NCBI RefSeq assembly: GCF_039522665.1
Contig: NZ_BAAADV010000001.1
Span: 434,001 to 498,000 of the forward strand
DNA length: 64,000 nt
Direction of reading: 5' to 3'
Source: Natronoarchaeum mannanilyticum
GTDB taxonomy: Archaea > Halobacteriota > Halobacteria > Halobacteriales > Natronoarchaeaceae
Positions 34,486 through 42,407 of the stretch are shown piece by piece. A program made the position numbers and the translations under genes. The notes beneath the pieces are model-generated. The model was not told the DNA's origin and made no database searches. It was given only the letters and a program-made list of their open reading frames with translations. Positions within the stretch are counted from its first letter, which is position 1. Each line of letters opens with the position of its first letter.

Positions 34486-35064
34486 ATGCAACGTAGCAAC
34501 TCTCGTCGCCGACTGCTCTCGGTGACGGGATCGATCGTCTTGGCCACTCTCGCCGGTTGTTCGGGCGTTCTCGGCGGCGACCCCGAGAACGACGACGCCG
34601 ACGGCGAGCCCGCAAACGAATCCGACGGCGACGCGGACGGCAACGCGTCCGACGGCGGCGAGACTGACGGCGACAGCGCGGACGGCGACGGCAGCAGCCC
34701 CACCGAAGACGGCGACGACGCCGCGGACGACGAGACGCCGCCGATGCCCGAGCCCGTCGACTGGACCGACGAGGAGCGCGGTACGATCTCGGTCGGGCCG
34801 GGCGGCGAGTTCGTCTTCGATCCCGACGCGGTCCGGGTCGAGCCCGGAACGCTCGTGCGGTGGCTCTGGGAGTCCGATTTCCACAACGTCGTTCCGGTCG
34901 ACCGGCCCGACGGCGCCGACTGGGACGGCGAGACCGAGACCTACGACCAGGGCCACAGCTACGAGTTCACGTTCGAGACGCCGGGCACGTACGAGTACGT
35001 TTGCGAGCCCCACGAAGGAGCGGGGATGCGAGGGTACGTGGTCGTGAGCGATGACCAGCAGTAA
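34486..35064 (+). CDS. Halocyanin-like blue copper lipoprotein
   Basis: This 192-residue exported lipoprotein has a Tat-like signal with RRRLLSV, a hydrophobic stretch and the lipobox LAGC (Cys about 25). It is followed by an Asp/Gly/Glu-rich linker (about 30-88). The type 1 copper domain has ligands His (DFHNVV), Cys and His (YVCEPHEG) and Met (GAGM). It carries electrons at the outer membrane face in respiration. The start ATG at 34486 is preferred; a GTG two codons upstream is an option. It lies 71 nt after the GG reductase gene. Confidence 0.93.
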   Translation: MQRSNSRRRLLSVTGSIVLATLAGCSGVLGGDPENDDADGEPANESDGDADGNASDGGETDGDSADGDGSSPTEDGDDAADDETPPMPEPVDWTDEERGTISVGPGGEFVFDPDAVRVEPGTLVRWLWESDFHNVVPVDRPDGADWDGETETYDQGHSYEFTFETPGTYEYVCEPHEGAGMRGYVVVSDDQQ

Positions 35065-35289
35065 ATAGCACACGTATTTTCCTAAAGATGGCGTACAACT
35101 ACCGGTGAGTATAGACGAACGAGATATCTGTAGTTATTGTTAGTAGTACACAAGCTATCAGGAGTCTTGAAAGATACAGATAGTGTAGTCAGTGCACCGT
35201 CAGGCACTGACTTCGCAAAAGGGAGCGACCGAGTTCAGAATGCGGTGCTAGTTCTCAAAATTTATTCCTCAGGCAACGAAAAGTCTCCT
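35065..35289. other. A/T-rich spacer before a Tat lipoprotein gene
   Basis: This 225-nt stretch is visibly richer in A/T than the rest of the window, for example GTAGTTATTGTTAGTAGTAC near 35131. It contains no supported gene. CAAAATTTATT about 25-33 nt before 35290 is a good TATA candidate for the lipoprotein. Confidence 0.5.
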
Positions 35290-35910
35290 ATGCGCCGCCG
35301 CGCGTTCCTCGCATCCGCCCTGACTGCCGGCACCAGCATCACTGCGGGGTGTGGTTTTATCGAATCGCGAACCGAGCACACAGATCCGACGGTCGAGCTC
35401 GACGACAACCCCCAGAATAACACGAAGTATCTCGTATTCCGCAAAGACGGCGCTGACCTCGCCACCGTGGGTGTCTCCCCTCCGGGATCCTCGGAGCCGA
35501 GCGAATTCGGCGCGTCGGTTTCGCATGGTGTGGACACCGAACTACAGTCGCTCACACAGCGGTTTTCGACACCGGACAGTGACGAGACCCCGCCCAAGAT
35601 CGCCCTCCAAGGTCCGTTTATGGATGACTACGGACCCCCACCGTCCGTGTCAGTGTTCCGGGACAACACGGCTGCGGTCGTCAAAGTTCACCGATTCGGC
35701 GGACTCGCCGACGAAACCGTGTACATCAATCTCCTAGTTACCCGATGGCCGGCATCCGCCCACCGACTCGTCGTCGAGAGCTCCGTCGAACTCGTCGAGC
35801 CGGGGCTAACCGACCAAACACACGTCCTCGACGGACAACTCGAATTCAAGGTTACCACCGAAACCGAAGCCGACGAACCAACCGATGACACGCCCAACTC
35901 GTCGGAGTAA
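35290..35910 (+). CDS. Tat-exported lipoprotein of unknown function
   Basis: This 206-residue protein begins MRRRAFLASALTAGTSITAGC: twin arginines, a hydrophobic core and a lipobox Cys at 21. The mature part has no recognised domain; it is beta-rich, with several Thr-rich strands and an acidic end. The TATA element 25-33 nt upstream supports a leaderless start at 35290. Base composition and codon use are less GC-biased than in its neighbours, and it sits in an A/T-rich island (35065-36200), which suggests recent acquisition. Confidence 0.7.
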   Translation: MRRRAFLASALTAGTSITAGCGFIESRTEHTDPTVELDDNPQNNTKYLVFRKDGADLATVGVSPPGSSEPSEFGASVSHGVDTELQSLTQRFSTPDSDETPPKIALQGPFMDDYGPPPSVSVFRDNTAAVVKVHRFGGLADETVYINLLVTRWPASAHRLVVESSVELVEPGLTDQTHVLDGQLEFKVTTETEADEPTDDTPNSSE

Positions 35911-36200
35911 GGACCTCGATCATGGGTGTCGTCGGGATGTTGTCACTATCTACGATATGATCGCAGCGGCGCGGGCGTACTCCTACCGAGTCAAAACGTC
36001 GCGGACGAACGATCGGCATTCAATTGATTCGGAGCACGACCGCATAGCATCGTCGTGCAAGACTCGCACGCAGTCTTGTACGGCGCCCTGAACATCATCT
36101 GAGACTGGCAGAATTCCGGGCAGTCAGTTCGCATCCGTAGTTGCCGCCTCAGACATCCCGGTTGTATACCTCGTTCCGACTGACGGCGTCGTGGTCTCGG
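35911..36200. other. A/T-richer spacer, no supported gene
   Basis: This 290-nt stretch holds only short frames without promoter or domain support. Composition remains more A/T-rich than the flanks. GTCGTGCAAGACTCGCACG near 36050 offers a small imperfect hairpin. No terminal inverted repeats or transposase remnant were seen. Confidence 0.4.
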
Positions 36201-37502
36201 CTACTTCGCGGGTTCCAGTTCCGCGATCCGCTCGACGGCGTCGGCCAGCACGTCGACGCCGATCCCCAGACTCGCCTCGTCGACGTCGAACGTCGCGGTG
36301 TGGTGGCCGCCGGGGTGGTCCGTGCCGACGCCGACGTACGCCGCCAGCCCGCCGTTTTCCTGGACTTCGCGCATGAGGAACGTGGCGTCCTCGCTGCCGC
36401 CCAGCGGCGCCCGTTCGACGACGTGCTCAACGCCCGCGGCGTCCGGCGCGACCGCGGCGACGGCGTCGACGAGCGCCTGGTCGCTCTTGGCGCTGGGCGC
36501 GCTCGGCCCGATTTCGACGTCGGACTCGCAGTCGTGCATCGCCGCGGCGTGCTCGATCACGTCCTCGGCTTCGTCGAGCATGTAATCCCGCAGCTCGGAG
36601 GTCTCGCCGCGCACCTCGCCCTGGATCGAGGCTTGCTCCGCGACGATGTTCGAGGCGCTGCCGCCCTCGATCCGGCCGGCGTTCACTCTGGTCCCGCCGT
36701 CGGCGTGGCGCGGGATGGCGTAGAGATTCTGAACGGCCGTCGCCAGCGCCTGGTTGGCGTTCCGACCCTCGTTGGGCGCCGCTCCGGCGTGGGCCGACTC
36801 GCCGCGGAACTCTGCGTTCAGGTGCGAAACCGCCAGGAAGTCGTCGATCCCGGCGACGATCTCGCCGGTGGGGTGATCGAGGCCGACGTGCATCGCGAGC
36901 AGGTAGTCGACGTCGTCGAGGTGGCCGCTCTCGGCCATCGCCCGGCCGCCGCCGATCACCTCCTCGGCGGGCTGGAAGAACAGTTTGAACGTGCCCTCGA
37001 AGTCGCTCTCGGCGATCCGTTCGAGGACGCCGACGCCGATCGTCGCGTGGGCGTCGTGACCGCAGGCGTGCATCGCGTCGTGGATCGACCGGAACCCCTC
37101 CGCCGCGGGATGGTGGTCCTCGTCGTCGGCTTCCTCGCGGGGCAGCGCGTCGATGTCGACGCGCAGGCCGATCGTCGGCCCCTCGCCCCGCTCCAGGACG
37201 GCGACGGCGCCGGTCGTCCCGCCGCGAAGCCGTTCGAGCACGGCGGGGTCGCTCCCTTCGCGCTCCGCGAGGGAATCCTCGGCCTGCGCGTACCAGCGAT
37301 CGAGCTCTTTCTTGTCGGGCACGGCGCTGCGGCGCTCGGGCGCGATGGCGTCGGCCCCGACGTGCAGTTCGTCGACGCCGATCCGCTTGATCTCCTCGAC
37401 GATGCGGGCCGTCGTGTAGAACTCGCGCCACGCCGGCTCGGGCCGGCGGTGCAGGTCGCGTCGGAGCGCCACGAGCGGGTCGCGCTCGGCGGTCTGGCTC
37501 AT
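36201..37502 (-). CDS. M20-family amidohydrolase (AbgA/hippurate-type)
   Basis: This 433-residue metal-dependent amidohydrolase has the M20 metal-ligand motif DAMHACGHDAHATIG (about residues 142-156) and the catalytic Glu pair in LFFQPAEEVIGGGRAM. LLAMHVGLDHP and the later FLMREV with HPGGHHTATFDVD supply further ligands. The lid domain lies at about 215-335. Relatives cleave p-aminobenzoyl-glutamate, N-acyl amino acids or indole conjugates; the substrate here is unknown. It is a single gene with no transporter nearby. Confidence 0.92.
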   Translation of the reverse strand: MSQTAERDPLVALRRDLHRRPEPAWREFYTTARIVEEIKRIGVDELHVGADAIAPERRSAVPDKKELDRWYAQAEDSLAEREGSDPAVLERLRGGTTGAVAVLERGEGPTIGLRVDIDALPREEADDEDHHPAAEGFRSIHDAMHACGHDAHATIGVGVLERIAESDFEGTFKLFFQPAEEVIGGGRAMAESGHLDDVDYLLAMHVGLDHPTGEIVAGIDDFLAVSHLNAEFRGESAHAGAAPNEGRNANQALATAVQNLYAIPRHADGGTRVNAGRIEGGSASNIVAEQASIQGEVRGETSELRDYMLDEAEDVIEHAAAMHDCESDVEIGPSAPSAKSDQALVDAVAAVAPDAAGVEHVVERAPLGGSEDATFLMREVQENGGLAAYVGVGTDHPGGHHTATFDVDEASLGIGVDVLADAVERIAELEPAK

Positions 37503-37592
37503 ACCGATGCCGTGGGCGGGCGGGCACTTAACAGCACCCCGCGGCGGAAAAGAGAGACGGAGGGGAGACGAACGAAGCGCCGAATCCGGCCG

Positions 37593-37922
37593 TCAGGCGC
37601 CGGAGCCGACGGGGTTGATCTGCTCGACCTCGACCTCGACGTGGATCGGCTCGGGGAACTCGCGGGCGGCGATCCGGCGCGCGAGGTCGTCGTGGCCGAC
37701 GATCTCGACCTCGCGACTGTAGACCGTGTAGTCCCACGAACCTAGCCGACCGCCGCCGGTCGTATCCTTCGAGAGAGGCACCTGCATGCGCTGCGTCGTC
37801 TTCGAGTGGGGGCCTTTGAGCTCGGCGCCCTTTCGCTCGGCCGTCGATTTGATGTCGTCGACCACGCTGTCGAGCACCGCGCGGTCCCCGCTCTGGAGTC
37901 GGAGCTTCGTGACGAAGGTCAT
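37593..37922 (-). CDS. uS10-family ribosomal protein paralogue
   Basis: This 109-residue protein has the S10 fold: RLQSGDRAVLDSVVDDIKST (helix 1), the loop KGPHSKTTQRMQVPLSKDTT and a C-terminal strand EPIHVEVEVEQINP. The core loop matches ribosomal S10 (GPIPLPTK-like), but the protein is diverged, and the organism should have a standard S10 elsewhere. An Arg/His-rich region (SREVEIVGHDDLARRI) is kept. It could be a specialised ribosomal or RNA-binding factor. A TATA-like run of T's lies about 30 nt before its ATG on this strand. Confidence 0.8.
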   Translation of the reverse strand: MTFVTKLRLQSGDRAVLDSVVDDIKSTAERKGAELKGPHSKTTQRMQVPLSKDTTGGGRLGSWDYTVYSREVEIVGHDDLARRIAAREFPEPIHVEVEVEQINPVGSGA

Positions 37923-38252
37923 GGTAGAGTACTGTTCGACGCTCCGGCACTAAAAATCCGCCTATCGCCCGCGAGACGCCTGCGAGCGGTTCGCACGCCC
38001 GCCGATCGCACGACGGGAGCGCGGATCGGCGGCGATCGCGAGCCGACGGCGTCCGGCCGCGGTAGTGCGTCGACCGCCGCGGCGAGCCGGCGTCCTATCA
38101 GAGATCTGTTTTTTGGGCCGCGCTGTCACGGGCGCCCGGTGTCACCGGCGTCGACCGCCCGTGGGCCGCGGTGGCGCGGACCGCGCCGAACGGCCGGTCG
38201 ACCGGTCCGGCGTCCGATATTCACTTAACTGATGGCCGATTACGTACGGGCA
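37923..38252. other. Divergent spacer, no supported gene
   Basis: This 330-nt region separates the uS10-like gene and the Nudix gene and carries a promoter at each end. TAAAAATC (37950-37957) serves the left gene. CTTAAC about 28 nt before 38253 serves the right gene. The middle is GC-rich apart from GATCTGTTTTTT near 38104. I see no RNA gene. Confidence 0.4.
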
Positions 38253-38690
38253 ATGACGGTTGAAGCGACGAGCGCGGGCGCGATCCTCTTTCGGGATACG
38301 CGCGGCCGCCGGGAGTACCTCCTCCTCAAGAGTCGCCCCGGGGACTGGGAGTTCCCCAAGGGCGGCGTCGAGGGCGAGGAAGAACTCCAGCAGACGGCCA
38401 TCCGAGAGGTCAAAGAGGAAGCCGGAATCTCCGATTTCCGGCTGCTCGACGGTTTCCGCCAGGATTACGACTACGTGTTCGAGGCGAACGGCGAGACGAT
38501 TCACAAGACGGTCCACCTGTTCGTGGCCCGGTCGTTCGAGGCCAGCGCCGAGCTGTCCCACGAACACCGGGACCTCCAGTGGCGAGACTACGACCAGGCG
38601 ATCAACACGATCACGCAGGACGGGCCCCGCGAGATCCTCGAGGACGCCCACGAGTTCCTCGACGAACGCGAAGAGGACGACGAGGAGTAA
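38253..38690 (+). CDS. Nudix hydrolase, bis(5'-nucleosyl)-tetraphosphatase type
   Basis: This 145-residue protein has the Nudix box GGVEGEEELQQTAIREVKEEAGI (about residues 40-62; Gly, Glu, Arg-Glu and Glu-Glu positions intact). It follows the KSRPGDWEFPKG substrate region typical of archaeal Ap4A hydrolases, and ends in an acidic tail. It would split diadenosine tetraphosphate and similar alarmones. The start at 38253 (MTVEATSAGA) is preferred because CTTAAC lies 28 nt upstream. An ATG seven codons earlier (38232) is the alternative. Confidence 0.9.
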   Translation: MTVEATSAGAILFRDTRGRREYLLLKSRPGDWEFPKGGVEGEEELQQTAIREVKEEAGISDFRLLDGFRQDYDYVFEANGETIHKTVHLFVARSFEASAELSHEHRDLQWRDYDQAINTITQDGPREILEDAHEFLDEREEDDEE

Positions 38691-38756
38691 CCCCGCGCTC
38701 GCAGTCAGGCCAGCCTCGACACGGCGTCTACCGGACGCGACCGGCTTCGGACGCCG

Positions 38757-39176
38757 TCAGCTATCGCTCTCTTCGGAGTCGAACTCCAGCGCCGCCGAGT
38801 TGATGCAGTAGCGCTTCCCGGTCGGCTCGGGGCCGTCCGCGAACACGTGGCCGAGGTGGCCGCCGCAGCGCGAGCAGATCACTTCGGTCCGGTCCATCCC
38901 GTGGCTGTCGTCGTGGCGCGTCTCGACGCTGTCCTCGTCGGCGACGTCGTAGAAGCTCGGCCAGCCGCTGTTCGAGTTGAACTTGGTGTCCGAGTCGAAC
39001 AGCACCTGTCCGCAGCCGGCGCACTCGAAGCTGCCGTCGTCTTTGACCTCCAGCAGGTCGCCGCTGAACTTCGGCTCCGTGCCGGCCTCGCGCAGGATGC
39101 GGTACTCCTCGTCGTCGAGTCGTTCGCGCCACTCCTCGTCGCTCTCGGGCAGGTCGTCGGCTGTCTCCTGGGACAT
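38757..39176 (-). CDS. msrB: Peptide-methionine (R)-S-oxide reductase MsrB
   Basis: This 139-residue enzyme repairs methionine-R-sulfoxide. It has the family start EEWRERLDDEEYRILREAGT, two zinc-binding CxxC pairs (CAGCG and CSRCG), SGWPSFYD, GGHLGHVFADGP and the catalytic Cys in KRYCINSAAL. The resolving residue is not clear. The start at 39176 (MSQETADDLP) is preferred over an upstream GTG. It is divergent from the FNT-like gene. Confidence 0.95.
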   Translation of the reverse strand: MSQETADDLPESDEEWRERLDDEEYRILREAGTEPKFSGDLLEVKDDGSFECAGCGQVLFDSDTKFNSNSGWPSFYDVADEDSVETRHDDSHGMDRTEVICSRCGGHLGHVFADGPEPTGKRYCINSAALEFDSEESDS

Positions 39177-39296
39177 GATACTGCCCGGATTTTGGGTACG
39201 CGCGAGGAAAGTGTTGTCGCCGGTCGGCGCGGCGCGCTCGACCACGTAACGTGTTTACCCCCGATCACTTTTGGTCCCGCCGTCGTCAGTCCACCC

Positions 39297-40079
39297 GTGT
39301 CCGGCGCACCGGATCCGGCCGAGATTTTCGACAGGGCGGCGGAGGAAGGGCGGCGCCGCCTCGACCAGTCGATGCTGGAGCTCGTCTCGACCAGCGTCAT
39401 CGCCGGGTTCACGATCGTCTTCGGCTTCGCCGCGCTCGGCATCGTCGAGGCGATCGTCAAGCCGCAGTTCGGACGCCTCGCGACGATCGCGGGCGGGCTC
39501 GCCTTCGCCGTCGGCTTCACGTTCCTGATCGTCGGGCGCGCGGAACTGTTCAACGAGAACTTCTTCGATCCGGTCGCGGCGGCGGTCGAGAACGACGATT
39601 CGTGGATGGTCGGGCCGCTCCTTCGCCTGTGGAGCGTCACCTTCGTACTCAACCTCGTCGGCGGCGTCCCGTTCGTGTGGCTCCTGTCGGTCGAGGGCGC
39701 GCTGCCCCACGGAGCGCCGGAGGCGCTGACGGTCGTCGCCGAGGAGATCGTCCACCGCTCCGCGGCCGCCGAGTTCGTGAAGGCGTTCACCGGCGGCGCG
39801 CTCGTCACGCTGCTGTCGTTCATGCTCGCGGCCGTCGACAGCGTCGGGAGCCGCATCGTGATGGCGTACTTCGTCGGCTTTCTGCTGACGCTCGGCCCGT
39901 TCAGCCACGCCATCGTCACGATGCTGCACGTCGTGTTCGGCGTCGCCTTCGGCGCCCCGATCGGCCTCGCCGAGTTCGCCAGGACGACCGTCGTCGTCAC
40001 CGCCGGGAACCTCGTCGGCGGGCTCGGCCTCGTGACGGTCACTCATATCACGCAGGCCATGGGCGCCCGCGAGGACTGA
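39297..40079 (+). CDS. Formate/nitrite transporter (FNT) family membrane protein
   Basis: This 260-residue protein has about six helices. Helix 3 region carries VGRAELFNENFFDPVAAAVE, the signature of the YfdC-like branch of the FNT family. AFTGGALVTLLSFMLAAVDSVGSRI and FGVAFGAPIGLAEFARTT mark the second half-repeat. The channel may pass small anions or neutral acids, but the YfdC branch has no settled substrate. The GTG at 39297 is chosen for the family-like N-terminus, with a T-rich CACTTTTGG about 29 nt upstream. Confidence 0.85.
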   Translation: MSGAPDPAEIFDRAAEEGRRRLDQSMLELVSTSVIAGFTIVFGFAALGIVEAIVKPQFGRLATIAGGLAFAVGFTFLIVGRAELFNENFFDPVAAAVENDDSWMVGPLLRLWSVTFVLNLVGGVPFVWLLSVEGALPHGAPEALTVVAEEIVHRSAAAEFVKAFTGGALVTLLSFMLAAVDSVGSRIVMAYFVGFLLTLGPFSHAIVTMLHVVFGVAFGAPIGLAEFARTTVVVTAGNLVGGLGLVTVTHITQAMGARED

Positions 40080-40126
40080 CGACCGGGACCGAACCCGTTT
40101 TTGCCGCCCGTCGGGTAGATGCGGGC

Positions 40127-40771
40127 ATGGACAGGAGCGAGGCGCTCGACCGCGCCGCGGAGATCGTCGACGCCGTCGAGGAAGAGCGGATGCCGGTGCC
40201 CGTGAGAGAGGTGTGGGTGTACGGCGACGTCGCGCTCGGACTGGACCCGATCGACCGACTCGACGTCTATCTCACCAAGGACGTCCTCTTCGGCGGCGAC
40301 GCCGACCGCGAAGACGAGTTCGTCGACTCCCACGGGATCGAGGGCGTCGGCAAGAGCGTGCGCGCCGACTGGGCCGACGAGCACCCCGAGTACCTCCGGG
40401 CGAACGCGAACGGCCACGCCGCGCCCGAGAAGTGCCTCGCGGCGCACCTGCTTGAGGACGACGAGACGATCCACCTGGAGGTGTGCAACGCCAGTTTCGA
40501 TGACAACGTCACCCGCCGACTCGAAGGCGCGAAGGCCCGCAGCGACTGGGAGCAGCTGCTCGATCCCCGCGCGGCCTGCCTCTGGGCCGAGGGCACCCGG
40601 AGCGACGAGGCGATGCGAAAGCTCCGCGAGAGCGAGCTGCCGTTCCCGACCCTGTCGGAATCGCTGGAGATGCTCGGCCTCGACGAAGGCGAGGCCGAAG
40701 ACGCCGCGGCGGCGCTCCACGAGTGGCGCTCCGAGCAGGAGGGCGCGACGGTCCGCGGCGACGTGGTCTGA
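40127..40771 (+). CDS. Conserved haloarchaeal protein (DUF7095-like)
   Basis: This 214-residue acidic soluble protein begins MDRSEALDRAAEIVDAVEEE. The segment VREVWVYGDVALGLDPIDRLDVYLT (about residues 22-46) looks like a nucleotidyltransferase-type strand-loop (G...D.D pattern). A complete catalytic site is not obvious. A helical C-terminus (LSESLEMLGLDEGEAEDAAAAL) follows. It matches a haloarchaeal family annotated as DUF7095 (from memory). Function is unknown. It ends 9 nt from the convergent ParA-like gene. Confidence 0.7.
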   Translation: MDRSEALDRAAEIVDAVEEERMPVPVREVWVYGDVALGLDPIDRLDVYLTKDVLFGGDADREDEFVDSHGIEGVGKSVRADWADEHPEYLRANANGHAAPEKCLAAHLLEDDETIHLEVCNASFDDNVTRRLEGAKARSDWEQLLDPRAACLWAEGTRSDEAMRKLRESELPFPTLSESLEMLGLDEGEAEDAAAALHEWRSEQEGATVRGDVV

Positions 40772-40780
40772 GACCGGGAC

Positions 40781-42301
40781 TCAGCTGCCGATGCCGAACA
40801 TACCGCCGCTCTCCTCCTCGTCGTCTTCGTCGTCATCGTCGTCCGCATCGCCATTTTGCTCGCGCACTTTGTCCATCGTCGCCTTGAACGCGGCGTCGAT
40901 ATCGTCCTCGCCGTCGTTCCCGTCGTCCTTCTCGTCGGCCCGCGACCCGTCGGTTGCCTCGCGATCCGCCCCGTCGCCCGCCCCCGTTCCGGGCTCGTCG
41001 CGTTCCCCGCCGAGGACGGACTCGTCGTCGAGCGGCGGCTCGTCGCCGCTGTCCGTTTCGCTGCCGTCCGGCTCGTCGCCGTCGATCGGATCATCGTCCC
41101 ACGAGAACTCGTTTTTCGACGTCTCGCCACCATTTTCGCCGTCCGGCTCCGGCTCTGTCGCGGTCGCCACGTCGTCGGGGGCTGGCGACCCTCGCTCGGA
41201 CGCCGATCCGTCCGCTGAAGCGTCGGCGCCGTCCTGCGAGTCGTCCCGACGAGACGGAGCCGCCCCGGAGCTCCGGGAGGGCTGCTCCGTGGCGTCTTCG
41301 TGAGCGGAAGCTGCGGTGGAGTCCTGTTCGTCGGCGGCATCAGGTGCCGGTGGTGCGATCGGCTCGGCGTCGTCCGCGGGGGCGTCGTCCGCTCCGCCGG
41401 GCTCGGTGGCAGCGGCGTCGACTGCGTTCGGTGCCCCTTGCTCGCCCGCTTGCGAGTCGGGGGCTGGAGATTCCTGCTCCGGCGCGTCGTCGTGGGCGTC
41501 AGCGCTCTCCTGACCCTGCGGTTCCGAGGCAGTCGATTCATCGGCGGCCGCCTCGCCGGTCGGCGGCTCGTGGACGACGGGCTCGTCGCCGAGGTCGTCG
41601 CCGGCGAGGCGGGTCGCGAGCTCCCAGTACACCATCGCGGCGGGACTGTCGGGGTCGTGACGGAGCAGCGACGCGCCCGCGGCGGCGCTCTCGGCGACGG
41701 CGTCGTCCTCGGGAACCATCGCGATCACGTCGGTGCCGATGGCCTCGGCGGCGGACTCGTGGTCGATCTCGGTCCCCGCGGGGATCTTCGTGAACGCCGT
41801 CCCGAGCACGTCCGCGCCGTGAAAGCGTGCGACCGTGGCGGCGTCGCCGACCGCCGCGATGGCGTCGTCTTCGGGCGTCGCTGTCAGGATCGCGCCGTCG
41901 GCGCGCTCGAGAGCGACGGCGGCGGGAGTGCCGCCCGCGGCGCCCAGATCGAGGAGTACGACGTCGAAGCGCTCGCGGACGCGGTCGGCGGCGCGGACCA
42001 GCGCGTGCGAGCGCACGTCGGTCGGTGCGGGCGCGGCGTCGCCGCTCGGGAGTACCTGTAGTCCGTGGGACGCCTCGACCAGCGCCTCGTCGAGGTCGGC
42101 GTCGCCGCGCAGGACGTCTCGAAGCCCCCGCTCGGGATCCCCTAGATCGAGCACCGCGCCGACGCCCTCGTCGTCGAAGTTCGCGTCGATCACGGCGACG
42201 CGGTGGGCCGTTTCCGCCAGGGACGCCCCCAGCGCGGCGGCCGTCGTCGTCGCCCCGACGTCGCCCCGGCCCCCGAGAATCGCGTAGACGTTTCCGGTCA
42301 T
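40781..42301 (-). CDS. Degenerate MinD/ParA-like protein with long acidic tail
   Basis: This 506-residue protein has an N-terminal ParA/MinD-like domain (about residues 1-235). The deviant Walker A is altered: GGRGDVGATTT at 10-20 has Arg in place of the signature Lys and Ala in place of the P-loop Lys. Switch I (DANFDDEGVGAVLDLG) and switch II (LLDLGAAGG) are kept. The second half (about 240-490) is an extremely Asp/Glu/Ser/Ala-rich, probably disordered tail. It ends with a short helix (AFKATMDKVREQ) and GMFGIGS. ATP hydrolysis is doubtful; it may bind nucleotide weakly or act as a scaffold. TAATAAATT at 42327-42335 supports a leaderless start at 42301. Confidence 0.8.
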   Translation of the reverse strand: MTGNVYAILGGRGDVGATTTAAALGASLAETAHRVAVIDANFDDEGVGAVLDLGDPERGLRDVLRGDADLDEALVEASHGLQVLPSGDAAPAPTDVRSHALVRAADRVRERFDVVLLDLGAAGGTPAAVALERADGAILTATPEDDAIAAVGDAATVARFHGADVLGTAFTKIPAGTEIDHESAAEAIGTDVIAMVPEDDAVAESAAAGASLLRHDPDSPAAMVYWELATRLAGDDLGDEPVVHEPPTGEAAADESTASEPQGQESADAHDDAPEQESPAPDSQAGEQGAPNAVDAAATEPGGADDAPADDAEPIAPPAPDAADEQDSTAASAHEDATEQPSRSSGAAPSRRDDSQDGADASADGSASERGSPAPDDVATATEPEPDGENGGETSKNEFSWDDDPIDGDEPDGSETDSGDEPPLDDESVLGGERDEPGTGAGDGADREATDGSRADEKDDGNDGEDDIDAAFKATMDKVREQNGDADDDDDEDDEEESGGMFGIGS

Positions 42302-42407
42302 CGCTGTTGGCATCTCGGCCGCCCGTAATAAATTGTGGTGCGCGGCGGAGCGTTCCGTTCGACGGCCCGCGCGAGGATTTATCCCGGATCGAGACGCAGT
42401 CGTATCC

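Noticed and set aside
34570-34760. Tandem repeat in the halocyanin linker
   Set aside because: The Asp/Gly/Ser-rich codons give irregular GACGGC repeats, the usual form of halocyanin linkers, without a fixed repeat unit.
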